Assembly: GCF_000948975.2 (NCBI RefSeq)
Contig: NZ_CP059735.1
Location: 2,914,001-2,978,000 of the forward strand
DNA length: 64,000 nucleotides
Source of the DNA: Thalassomonas actiniarum
Lineage (GTDB): Bacteria > Pseudomonadota > Gammaproteobacteria > Enterobacterales > Alteromonadaceae
Direction of reading: 5' to 3'
Made by a program: the position numbers and the translations under genes. Below the pieces are notes generated by a model that was not told where the DNA came from, did not search any database, and worked only from the letters and a program-made list of their open reading frames with translations. Within the stretch, counting starts at the first letter, position 1; each line of letters starts with the position of its first letter. Below, piece by piece: positions 8,322-16,947 of the stretch.

Positions 8322-11300
8322 ATGAAAAACCCTCTCGGCTCTCCATTGGTGCGTATCAGCGTTGGTCTGGTGATGCTTACCTGCAGTATATTGCTGATGT
8401 TTGAGTTTTTAGGCCTGGTCCCGAACCAGAAAGTGCCGGAGCTGAAATTTCGCAAAATGCTGGTGGAGTCACTTGCGGTGCAGCTTAATGCCGATATTAC
8501 CGCTAACCGGGAAGATAATGTTCACCATACCCTGGAAGCCGTGGTGACCCGAAACAGCAATGTAAAATCCGCCGGCGTACGTTTAATCTCTAACCAGGTA
8601 ATCGCCCAGTCCGGCGATCACGAGCTGGCATGGCTGCTTAAACCCGCAGATAAATCTACCGCTTCCCAGGTTCAGGTGCCGATTTTTAAAAAAGGTGAGC
8701 GCTGGGGAACGATAGAAGTTATTTTTGATGATTTGTCCACTCTGGACAACCCCTTCTTTATGCTGGTGCTGTTTGTCGCCTTATCCGGTTTCATCTGTTA
8801 TTTGTTGTTTTTAAAAAAAACCATGCTTGAGCTCGATCCCGGCTCTGTGGTTCCCGACCGGGTGCGTAATGCATTAAATACCTTATCCGATGGTTTGTTA
8901 ATTATTGATAATAAAGAACAAATAATTTTTTCCAATGAACCTTTCCAGAAAAAATCGGTCCGGTCAAATGAATCGCTGATGGGCAAAAAAGCGTCTGAAT
9001 TAGACTGGTTGTGCGAAGAAAAACAACAAGTACTCCCCTGGTTACCGATATTACAAGGAGGGGCGACGGTAACCGGTGCAGCGCTGAAATTAAGGGCTAA
9101 ATCAGGAAGCCTGGTTTCTTTTAAAGTGAATGTCTCACCGATTGGCCGCAGCGAAAAAGTGACCCGGGGCGCCCTGGTGACCTTCAACGATATTACCGAG
9201 CTGGAAATAAAGAACAGCGAATTGGGGCAGTTACTGGATAAGCTTAAGCTCAGCCAAAAAGAGATCACTGCGCAAAATAAGGAGCTGAAATATCTGGCGA
9301 CCCGAGATCCGCTCACCAGCTGCCTTAATCGCCGATCCTTTTTTGAAGGGCTCAGGGTCTTGATTGAAGAGGAAAAAAGCCTTAAGAGTTCATTGAGTTG
9401 TATCATGTCAGATATAGATCATTTTAAGTCGGTCAATGATACCTATGGCCATGCGGTGGGGGATAAAGTGATCAAGATGGTGGCGAAAATACTCAAGGAC
9501 ATCTCCCGCACCAATGATCTGGTGGGACGCTACGGAGGTGAAGAGTTTTGCGTGGTGCTGCCGGCGACCACGGCGCAAGAGGCTGCCCAGGTAGCGGAGC
9601 GAATTCGTCTGGCGGTGATGAAACAAGATATCAGCCTGCCTGACGGTAAATTTAATGTGACGTCGAGCTTTGGCGTGGCTTGCTGGACAAATAAGCTCAG
9701 TAATGCCGAAGCCTTTGTCAGCCAGGCGGATGAAGCCTTATATGTTGCTAAAGAAACGGGCCGTAACCGTGTGGAAATCTGGAATGAACAGGCGGAAAAG
9801 TCACCGGAAGCCGCTACGACTGTTGAGGACGCAGAGCTGGAAATTAATGGTGCAGAGCCTTTTGAAGAAAATGGAATTGAACAAGCCCAGGCAGAGCCGG
9901 TTATCGAAATAAACACCCTGGCCGGGAGTGAGCAAGAGAGCGAGGAAAACTTATACCTGAATGACGGAGAAGTACCGCTAGAGCATGCTGGTGTATCTGT
10001 AAATTTAACTCCCGATAAAAATGATGAACGGGTGGAAACCACACAGGTCTTTGGCCTGCCGAGCCGTATCGTGATGTTAGATCGTATTATTCAGGCAATA
10101 TACAGGGCCAAGCGTAATAACAGGAAGTTTGCCATCCTGGTCTTAGATCTGGAGAAGGTTCGCCAAATCAGCCATACCTTAGGTCATAGCGTCAGTGAAA
10201 AATTGATCCGTGAAATGGGTCGTAAAATCAGCCAAATATTTAGAAATACCGATTGTGTTTCCCTTGTTGACAGTGCAGGGCACGCTGCCAAGAACAGTGT
10301 TTGTGTGTCACAAATCAGCAGTTATGAGTTATCCCTGTTACTGGATGACTTTTCCCGGGATGAATTTCTGATCCAGATGTTAAACCGGATATTCCAGTCA
10401 TTGGAAAATCCGGTGAGTATTGAAGGAAGCGATCTGTATCTTGATACCTGTATCGGGGTGAGCTTATACCCGAATGACGGTGAAGAGCCGGATGAACTGA
10501 TTGCCAATGCCAGCACCGCCATGTATGAAGCCAGGCAGAAAGCAGGACGAAATAACTTCAGGTTTTATTCGCCAAAAATCAATCAAAGGGCAAATCAGCA
10601 GTTGCAAATGGAAAATGATTTGCATAAAGCCGTCGAACGAAATGAATTTCTTGTTTATTACCAGCCCAAGGTGGATGTCAGCAGCGGGCAATTGTGTGGT
10701 ATGGAGGCCCTGGTACGTTGGCAACATCCGGAGTCAGGCATGGTGTCCCCGGATGATTTTATTCCGCTGGCGGAAACTAATGGTATTATTGATGCAATTA
10801 CGGAGCAGGTACTTGTTCAGGTGTGCGGACATCTGACCCGGTGGCAGGAGGCGTCTCTTGAACCTGTACCGGTTGCCATCAACTTGTCGCCGGTACAGTT
10901 TAAAAACCCGCAGCTTGCCGGCAAGATTATTAAACAGTTGAAAAAAAATAATATTTTACCCAAATACATAGAGCTGGAAATTACAGAGAATGCCGTCGCC
11001 GATAACCTGGCGGCAACGATTGATTTGATCCACGAGCTCACCGATGCCGGCTTTAGTATTTCCCTCGATGATTTTGGTACCGGCTATTGCTCTTATAGTT
11101 ATTTAAAGAACTTTCCCGTGGATAAAATTAAGATCGACCGCTCTATTATCACAGACTTTACCGAGAATACCTTTGATGCCGCCATCGTCAACTCCATCAT
11201 CACCCTGGCGGATCATTTGGGTTTGAAGATCGTGGCCGAAGGGGTGGAAACGGCAGAGCAACTGAAATTTTTACGTGATCTCAATTGTCATCAAGTACAG

Positions 11301-11477
11301 GGCTATTTGATCAGCAAACCCGTGCCCTATGAGCAGGCCACTGAGTTTATATCGGATCCGTCACTAATCAACGGCAAAGTTAAAGCCAGTCTGGAGCATG
11401 ATACTCAGGTGTTAGCCCATGATGAAGGTCATTTTAAGGTTGAACTTACCGGGATCTTAAATAAAACGCCTTACTGA
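8322..11477 (+). CDS. Membrane GGDEF-(degenerate GGDEF)-EAL c-di-GMP protein
   Basis: 1051-aa inner-membrane signalling protein. TM helices at ~10-32 and ~143-163 bracket a periplasmic sensor region. A PAS-like domain lies at ~185-290 and a short coiled coil leads into a first GGDEF domain with GGEEF at 405-409 and an I-site RTND at 396-399, so diguanylate cyclase activity and product inhibition look possible. An acidic linker (~490-570) precedes a second GGDEF-like domain whose signature is degraded to SSYEL (666-670). The C-terminal EAL domain keeps EAL (795-797), NLSPVQF, ITENAV and DDFGTG (916-921), so phosphodiesterase activity looks intact. It starts 3 nt after the LEPR gene's stop, implying one operon. 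A local c-di-GMP controller for the LEPR system is my inference. Confidence 0.88.
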   Translation: MKNPLGSPLVRISVGLVMLTCSILLMFEFLGLVPNQKVPELKFRKMLVESLAVQLNADITANREDNVHHTLEAVVTRNSNVKSAGVRLISNQVIAQSGDHELAWLLKPADKSTASQVQVPIFKKGERWGTIEVIFDDLSTLDNPFFMLVLFVALSGFICYLLFLKKTMLELDPGSVVPDRVRNALNTLSDGLLIIDNKEQIIFSNEPFQKKSVRSNESLMGKKASELDWLCEEKQQVLPWLPILQGGATVTGAALKLRAKSGSLVSFKVNVSPIGRSEKVTRGALVTFNDITELEIKNSELGQLLDKLKLSQKEITAQNKELKYLATRDPLTSCLNRRSFFEGLRVLIEEEKSLKSSLSCIMSDIDHFKSVNDTYGHAVGDKVIKMVAKILKDISRTNDLVGRYGGEEFCVVLPATTAQEAAQVAERIRLAVMKQDISLPDGKFNVTSSFGVACWTNKLSNAEAFVSQADEALYVAKETGRNRVEIWNEQAEKSPEAATTVEDAELEINGAEPFEENGIEQAQAEPVIEINTLAGSEQESEENLYLNDGEVPLEHAGVSVNLTPDKNDERVETTQVFGLPSRIVMLDRIIQAIYRAKRNNRKFAILVLDLEKVRQISHTLGHSVSEKLIREMGRKISQIFRNTDCVSLVDSAGHAAKNSVCVSQISSYELSLLLDDFSRDEFLIQMLNRIFQSLENPVSIEGSDLYLDTCIGVSLYPNDGEEPDELIANASTAMYEARQKAGRNNFRFYSPKINQRANQQLQMENDLHKAVERNEFLVYYQPKVDVSSGQLCGMEALVRWQHPESGMVSPDDFIPLAETNGIIDAITEQVLVQVCGHLTRWQEASLEPVPVAINLSPVQFKNPQLAGKIIKQLKKNNILPKYIELEITENAVADNLAATIDLIHELTDAGFSISLDDFGTGYCSYSYLKNFPVDKIKIDRSIITDFTENTFDAAIVNSIITLADHLGLKIVAEGVETAEQLKFLRDLNCHQVQGYLISKPVPYEQATEFISDPSLINGKVKASLEHDTQVLAHDEGHFKVELTGILNKTPY

Positions 11478-11614
11478 GACGGTTATCGCCTTACTTTTTG
11501 TCGCCGGTTAATCGTGTTGAAGCTTAAGATTAATGCTCGCGGCTATTCGCGAAAGGTCCGGTTCATTCCTATACTGCCAGTTAGATTTCTGGCTAAAAAA
11601 CGTTAATAATCAAG

Positions 11615-12553
11615 ATGCAAAACCTTATTAGTGCGGTAGTAGAACAAGTCGGCTCGATAGTGCTGGGAAAGCCGCGGGAGATCCGTCTGGCCCTGGCCTG
11701 TTTACTGGCTCAGGGGCATATTTTAATTGAAGACTTGCCCGGCATGGGTAAAACCACTCTGGCCCAGGTACTGGCAAAAACCTTGGGGCTAAGTTATCAA
11801 AGAACCCAGTTTACCAGTGATTTATTGCCGGCGGATGTTATCGGTATTTCGATTTATCATAGTGAAAAAAAGCAGTTTGAGCTGCACAGGGGACCGGTTT
11901 TCAATCAGGTGGTGCTGGCGGATGAAATTAACCGGGCCAACCCGAAAACCCAGAGTGCGCTATTGGAGGCCATGGCCGAACATCAGGTCAGTATCGACGG
12001 CACAACTTATGCCCTGCCTGCGCCATTTTTTGTTATTGCCACGCAAAACCCCCTCAGCCATGCCGGGACCTATCCCTTACCCGAGTCTCAATTGGATCGC
12101 TTTATGATGCGCATTTCCCTGGGGTTTCCCGATGTGGCGGCAGAAAAGCTGATTTTGTTAAGTCAGGACAGGGATCATCAATTTATGCATTTACGGCCTT
12201 GCCTTGAACTTGAGCAACTTATCACTATGCAAAAAAATATCGATAACCTGAGCGCCAGCGATGCCATTCTCGACTATATCATTGCTTTATGCCATGTCAG
12301 CCGAGGCCAGGATGAAAATCTCAGGCCCCTGTCGCCCCGTGCGGGTAAGGCACTGTTAAAAGCGGCAAAAGCCTGGGCTTTTATGGAAGACCGCGACTAT
12401 GTCCACCCCGGGGACATCCAGGCGGTATTTGCGGCGGTTTGCCAGCATCGCCTGGAAATTGTTTCAGATAGCTTTATGCAGCACAAAGAGGGGCTGGCGT
12501 TAAGTGTACTGGAGCAGGTAGATCCCACCAATCCGTTAGCCAAGTTATCCTGA
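11615..12553 (+). CDS. MoxR-family AAA+ ATPase
   Basis: 312-aa MoxR (AAA_3) ATPase. The Walker A variant EDLPGMGKTTLA is at ~42-53, Walker B is VVLADEINRANPKTQ, the sensor region is ATQNPL and the lid domain is C-terminal. MoxR ATPases act as chaperones for von Willebrand or cell-envelope partners. Here the gene begins a three-gene operon with DUF58 and transglutaminase genes (10-nt and 4-nt gaps), the commonest MoxR context. The 137-nt gap to the c-di-GMP gene suggests its own promoter. Ribosome-binding site before ATG 11615 is weak. Confidence 0.92.
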   Translation: MQNLISAVVEQVGSIVLGKPREIRLALACLLAQGHILIEDLPGMGKTTLAQVLAKTLGLSYQRTQFTSDLLPADVIGISIYHSEKKQFELHRGPVFNQVVLADEINRANPKTQSALLEAMAEHQVSIDGTTYALPAPFFVIATQNPLSHAGTYPLPESQLDRFMMRISLGFPDVAAEKLILLSQDRDHQFMHLRPCLELEQLITMQKNIDNLSASDAILDYIIALCHVSRGQDENLRPLSPRAGKALLKAAKAWAFMEDRDYVHPGDIQAVFAAVCQHRLEIVSDSFMQHKEGLALSVLEQVDPTNPLAKLS

Positions 12554-12563
12554 AGTCCCGGCT

Positions 12564-13559
12564 ATGTTTGGCGCCAAGATGATGTTAAAGCTTAAAGCCG
12601 GCGTTAAAAGCCGCTTTTCCCTTTGGCTAAAGCAACGGCTGCCGGCGGCCAAATACCAGCTGTTGCACCGGGGCAATATTTTTATCTTTCCCAGCCGTTT
12701 TGGTTGTGCCTATTTATTACTGGTATTGCTGGTATTTTTGCTCGGTACCAACTATCAGAATAATGTCATTATTTTAATGAGTTACCTGATGGGCAGTCTC
12801 TTTATTACCGTGATGTTGCAAAGTTTTTTTAATCTTTGCGGCCTGGCAATAAGCTGTAACGGGCAATGTAGCGGTTATGCCGGGCAGGGGGTGACTATGC
12901 CGCTCACCGTGCACAGTAAAATTCCCCGCTATGACTTAACCCTTTCTTTTGCCGGACAGCAGGCGGTGCATGTCAGCGTTATTCGTGCAGAAAAGGTGTC
13001 TGTGAACTTACCCTTTTATTCGAAAAAACGGGGCTTGATCGCACCCGGGCGTATCACCATCAAAAGTGAATATTCCCTGGGGCTCTTTAGATGTTGGACC
13101 CACCTGGATTTTGACTGTTTATGCACCCTTTATCCTCAGGCCAAGTTACCCCCGGGACCGTTGCTGCATTTTTTAAAGCAGGGGGACAGCGCGGAAAATA
13201 CCGGGAAAACCTGCGCCGGCGCGGAAGATTTTTTTGAATTAAAAACTTATGTGCTCGGAGAGTCTGTCAACCGGGTGGCCTGGAAACAATTTGCCCGGGG
13301 GCAGGGAAAATATACCAAACATTATCAGCAGCAACAGGGCAGTGTCCTTTGGTTAAGTCTGGCGGATATGCCGGACGGTGATGTTGAAACCCAATTACGG
13401 TATTTATGTTATCTGCTGTTACATTACCATCATGAAGATTATCGCTATGGCATGGAGCTGGCGGGACAGGTATTTCAGGTCGATAGCGGTGACTTTCAGC
13501 TGAAAAGCTGCTTGCGGGCGCTGGCGGCTTATCCGGGCCCGTCAGCAGGGGGGGCATAA
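12564..13559 (+). CDS. DUF58 membrane protein
   Basis: 331-aa protein of the DUF58 family that accompanies MoxR. Two adjacent TM segments at ~52-95 (YLLLVLLVFLLGTNY, then VIILMSYLMGSLFITV) precede a beta-rich region and the DUF58 core at ~220-245 (ELKTYVLGESVNRVAWKQFA). The vWA-like fold of the family is known, but its role is not. ATG 12564 is the first Met; 12579 or 12582 are possible starts. It lies between moxR and the transglutaminase gene and is probably cotranscribed with both. Confidence 0.88.
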   Translation: MFGAKMMLKLKAGVKSRFSLWLKQRLPAAKYQLLHRGNIFIFPSRFGCAYLLLVLLVFLLGTNYQNNVIILMSYLMGSLFITVMLQSFFNLCGLAISCNGQCSGYAGQGVTMPLTVHSKIPRYDLTLSFAGQQAVHVSVIRAEKVSVNLPFYSKKRGLIAPGRITIKSEYSLGLFRCWTHLDFDCLCTLYPQAKLPPGPLLHFLKQGDSAENTGKTCAGAEDFFELKTYVLGESVNRVAWKQFARGQGKYTKHYQQQQGSVLWLSLADMPDGDVETQLRYLCYLLLHYHHEDYRYGMELAGQVFQVDSGDFQLKSCLRALAAYPGPSAGGA

Positions 13560-13563
13560 AACC

Positions 13564-15621
13564 ATGGCGACGGTCAGCCAAGAAACATTTAGCCTGAACA
13601 AAGACATCACCTGGCTGTTAATTATCTGTCAGGGGGCCAACCTGCTGAGCTTGTTTCAAGAGCTGACTTCCTGGATGTTAGCCGTTTTAGCCCTGTGCCT
13701 GTGCTGGCAGATATTAATGGTGCACTACCAAAAAGAGAGGCCACCCGGGCCTGTGATGGCCATTTTTGCCCTCGGCGGCTGCCTGGTATTGATTATTTCA
13801 GGATTTGAACTGGGATTATTATCGGCCATGCTGCATCTGCTGTGTTTTTCCTATGTGTTAAAGGCACTGGAAATTCAGGGGCGCGGGGACTTTTATCTGG
13901 TGGTTTTACTGGGGTTTTTCTTGCTGGTGTCGGCGTTGATTTTTCAGCAAGATCTGCAATTTACCTTAGTGATCCTGTTATTGCTGTTGCTTAATATCAG
14001 TTTACTGCTTAGCTATTTTTCATCACGTCGTCCCGGGGTTGCCACATTAAAATCCAGTGGCTTGCTGATAGTACACAGTATTCCGTTATCCATTGTTTTA
14101 TTTGTTGTTTTTCCGAGGCTTTCGCCGTTTTGGCAAGTGCCTATGGCGAAAACATCCGCCACCGGATTATCTGAAAGTGTCGCGCCGGGGGATATTGCCA
14201 GCCTGGCATTGTCCGATAAGCTGGCGTTTCGGGCTAATTTTGACCGGGTGCGTCCCGATTACAGCCAACTCTATTGGCGTGCCCTGGTGTTAGAAAATTA
14301 TGACGGCAGGCGCTGGCAAATGGCCCCCGAGTACAAGAGTAAGCTTAAACAAATCTTTATTGAGCCGCTCTCCAGGCAAGTCCGCCCCGGGGAGCGTAAG
14401 CTAAGTTATCAGGTGATTGCCGAGGCCAGTTTCAAAAAATGGTTGTTTGCCCTGGATCTGGCAACGTTGCCGGCAGTGGCAAAGGGGGGCCCTCAGCAAA
14501 TCATCCAGCTGCCGGATTATAGCCTGCGCAGCCGCAAGCCTCTGACTAAGGCCGTCAGTTACCGGGTGGACACTTATCCCGATGCCCCCCTGGATTTACA
14601 GATCCCCGGTCATATTGTCCGCCGCAACCTGGATTATCCTGCAGGCAGTAATCCTAAACTGGTGCAGGAGGTGCTGGCCTTAAGAAAAGTGCATCTTGAT
14701 GATCTCGCCCTGGTGCAGGCGGTATTGGCTCATTTTAACCAGGCGCCGTTTCGTTATACCCTGCAGCCACCGTTGTTAAATGAAAATAGCCTGGATGAAT
14801 TCTATTTTGATACCCGGGCAGGTTTTTGCGTACATTATGCCAGTACCTTTGCTTTTATGATGCGGGTTGCCGGTATTCCAGCCCGTCTGGTGACCGGGTA
14901 TTTAGGGGGAGAGCATAACCCGCAAGGGGAATATTACAGTATTCATCAATATGATGCCCACGCCTGGGCGGAGATATGGCAGCCGGGCAAGGGATGGCAC
15001 AGAGTAGATCCCACCGCTGCGGTTAATCCCGAGCGGGTTGAAAACGGTTTATCGGCGCTGTTGCTGCAGGAACAATCACGCTTAAGCGGTGACTTTTTCA
15101 GCCTGCAAAGGCTGAAACAATTCGCCTGGCTTAATGAGTTGCGCCTGCAGCTTGATGCCATCGATTACCAGTGGACACGTTTGGTACTCGGTTACAGTGC
15201 CGCCCGGCAATACCGGCTGTTATCTTCCTGGTTTGGCCGTCTGGTGCCATGGAAAGTTGCCGCCATCATTACCGGGACCATAATGATCACATTAGTGCTC
15301 TTATGGTGGCTGTACCGGCGCAATGCCTCGCAAGAAGTACGGGATCCCGGATTAGTTTTATACCGCCAGGCCCTGGACTTATTAACCGAAAAAGGACTGG
15401 AGAAACCTCTGCCCCAGACCGCGAAAGTTTTTGCCGGGCAACTCGCGTTGCAGCGTCCTGAAATTGCCGCTATTTTTAACGAAATAACACAAACTTTCGA
15501 AAAACTGAGTTACCAGTCCTTGTCTGCGGCCGAGCAGAAAACAAGTTTAGCCCGGATGCAAGTGCTGCTGGTCCAATTTAAGCGCCTGCTTAAGCGACTT
15601 AAACAAGATAAAGGCGGTTAG
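13564..15621 (+). CDS. TgpA-type membrane transglutaminase-like protein
   Basis: 685 aa. About six N-terminal TM helices (~16-185, DUF3488 region) precede a periplasmic transglutaminase-like domain with the Cys-His-Asp triad at C422 (GFCVHYAS), H466 (YDAHAWAE) and D482 (RVDPTAAV). One further TM lies at ~563-585 and a cytoplasmic C-terminal tail follows (DUF4129-like). The length and layout match TgpA of Pseudomonas, an essential inner-membrane protein. It forms an operon with moxR and DUF58. The stop overlaps the convergent DUF2982 gene by 4 nt (GTTAG). Confidence 0.92.
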   Translation: MATVSQETFSLNKDITWLLIICQGANLLSLFQELTSWMLAVLALCLCWQILMVHYQKERPPGPVMAIFALGGCLVLIISGFELGLLSAMLHLLCFSYVLKALEIQGRGDFYLVVLLGFFLLVSALIFQQDLQFTLVILLLLLLNISLLLSYFSSRRPGVATLKSSGLLIVHSIPLSIVLFVVFPRLSPFWQVPMAKTSATGLSESVAPGDIASLALSDKLAFRANFDRVRPDYSQLYWRALVLENYDGRRWQMAPEYKSKLKQIFIEPLSRQVRPGERKLSYQVIAEASFKKWLFALDLATLPAVAKGGPQQIIQLPDYSLRSRKPLTKAVSYRVDTYPDAPLDLQIPGHIVRRNLDYPAGSNPKLVQEVLALRKVHLDDLALVQAVLAHFNQAPFRYTLQPPLLNENSLDEFYFDTRAGFCVHYASTFAFMMRVAGIPARLVTGYLGGEHNPQGEYYSIHQYDAHAWAEIWQPGKGWHRVDPTAAVNPERVENGLSALLLQEQSRLSGDFFSLQRLKQFAWLNELRLQLDAIDYQWTRLVLGYSAARQYRLLSSWFGRLVPWKVAAIITGTIMITLVLLWWLYRRNASQEVRDPGLVLYRQALDLLTEKGLEKPLPQTAKVFAGQLALQRPEIAAIFNEITQTFEKLSYQSLSAAEQKTSLARMQVLLVQFKRLLKRLKQDKGG

Positions 15622-16295
15622 GGGTACAATGCGGTGGCTTTCTTACATTGGCCCAGTAGCCGGGAGAAGTCGGTGATATCCCTGTCCATGGCGGTATCGG
15701 GAATAAAAAGGTGGTAGCCCAGTGCCTTTTGCAAGGCGCAGCTATGGTGCAGGAAACAGGCTATTGGTCCCTTGATGCGGGTACCGTCGCTTAAGGTGTA
15801 AGGCATGAAGTTCATGGCTCCCTGCTCCAGGGTCATTAAATTATTGAGTAAGCAATACAGGGTTAATGGTCTTTGCTCATGGATCAGCCGGTTTGCCATC
15901 CGCGGGGAGATATTGTCTGCAAGACAGTCGATATTTTTCAACCGGATGCCCAGATAGGGCAGCTCTTGGCTGCTTATACCGCAGGTTTGCCTGACGGCGT
16001 CTATCCGCACTATATCCTGCCATAATAAGTGCCATTTACCATGCCTGTGCTGATAACATAAAGAGGCAGGAGTGATTAAAAAGCTGATCTTAGGCTCCAT
16101 TAATTTAACAAAACCTATCAGGCAGGTCACCAGGGCGACTAAGTCAATGAAAATCAAAGTGAGTCTCGCCTGTTGCCAGAAAAAGAGCGTAAATAGCAAA
16201 GCGATCAGCAATAAGCCGCTGCCGAGGCAAACTAAAAATAATCCGTGATTTTTTGCTTTGGCCTTTATCTGGATGCAGGGCAGGCTGGCATTCAT
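15618..16295 (-). CDS. DUF2982-like membrane protein
   Basis: 225 aa with two adjacent N-terminal TM helices (~18-40 and ~46-66) and a soluble C-terminal domain (HGKWHLLWQDIVRID, LPYLGIRLKN). The pattern agrees with DUF2982, a family of Alteromonadales/Vibrionales with no known function; recognition is from memory of the family. Convergent with the transglutaminase gene, overlapping by 4 nt. Confidence 0.7.
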   Translation of the reverse strand: MNASLPCIQIKAKAKNHGLFLVCLGSGLLLIALLFTLFFWQQARLTLIFIDLVALVTCLIGFVKLMEPKISFLITPASLCYQHRHGKWHLLWQDIVRIDAVRQTCGISSQELPYLGIRLKNIDCLADNISPRMANRLIHEQRPLTLYCLLNNLMTLEQGAMNFMPYTLSDGTRIKGPIACFLHHSCALQKALGYHLFIPDTAMDRDITDFSRLLGQCKKATALYP

Positions 16296-16405
16296 TTTCT
16301 TGTCATAAACTCAGGTTATATTGTTAACTATGACAAAATTTTTGCTTGTTTGGAAGTTGAATAAAGGCTAACTTTTATATTAATAAACCCTGCTGGAGAT
16401 AAAAG

Positions 16406-16735
16406 ATGTCGCATTATCACACGGAAACCAAAACGGCCTATGATATGGCTAAAATTGTGGCGGCATTAAGTTATCTGACCATAGTGGGGTGGATGCTGGC
16501 GATCATTCTCTATGGCTTTTATAAATCAACCTTTGCCCGCTTTCATTTAAGACAATCCCTGGGATTGGTTATTACCGCAGCCCTGTTATCCTTTATTCCC
16601 TTAATTGGCTGGTTACTCAATATCGCCGTGGTCTTTTTGTGGTTTTTGGCCTTGTATTATGCCCTGAGCGGACAAAAAAGATCTGTGCCGTTATTGGGGG
16701 ACTTCTATCAAAGACATCTGGACTTTATCTGTTAG
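16406..16735 (+). CDS. Small membrane protein, DUF4870/Tic20-like
   Basis: 109 aa with three or so hydrophobic helices (KIVAALSYLTIVGWMLAIIL; LGLVITAALLSFIPLIGWLL; VVFLWFLALYYALSG) and the FHLRQSLGL segment typical of DUF4870-type proteins. A ribosome-binding site (GGAGATAAAAG) precedes ATG 16406. The function is unknown. It is divergent from DUF2982, with 110 nt between starts. Confidence 0.7.
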   Translation: MSHYHTETKTAYDMAKIVAALSYLTIVGWMLAIILYGFYKSTFARFHLRQSLGLVITAALLSFIPLIGWLLNIAVVFLWFLALYYALSGQKRSVPLLGDFYQRHLDFIC

Positions 16736-16947
16736 TTTCCGTTTTTGTGCAACGGCTTTACCCCTTGTCGTTTAACCCCGGCTGTTGCCTTATCTTTCCT
16801 TTTTAATCCCTGCCTGCTCGATTATTCATCATTTTGATTTTCTTTGGGGTTTTTCTGTGGTTTTCACTAGTCTTGACTTACCCCATATGATTAAATTTAC
16901 CGATAATAAAAAAGCCGGATGGCTTCATTAATCTACTTGGTATCAAT

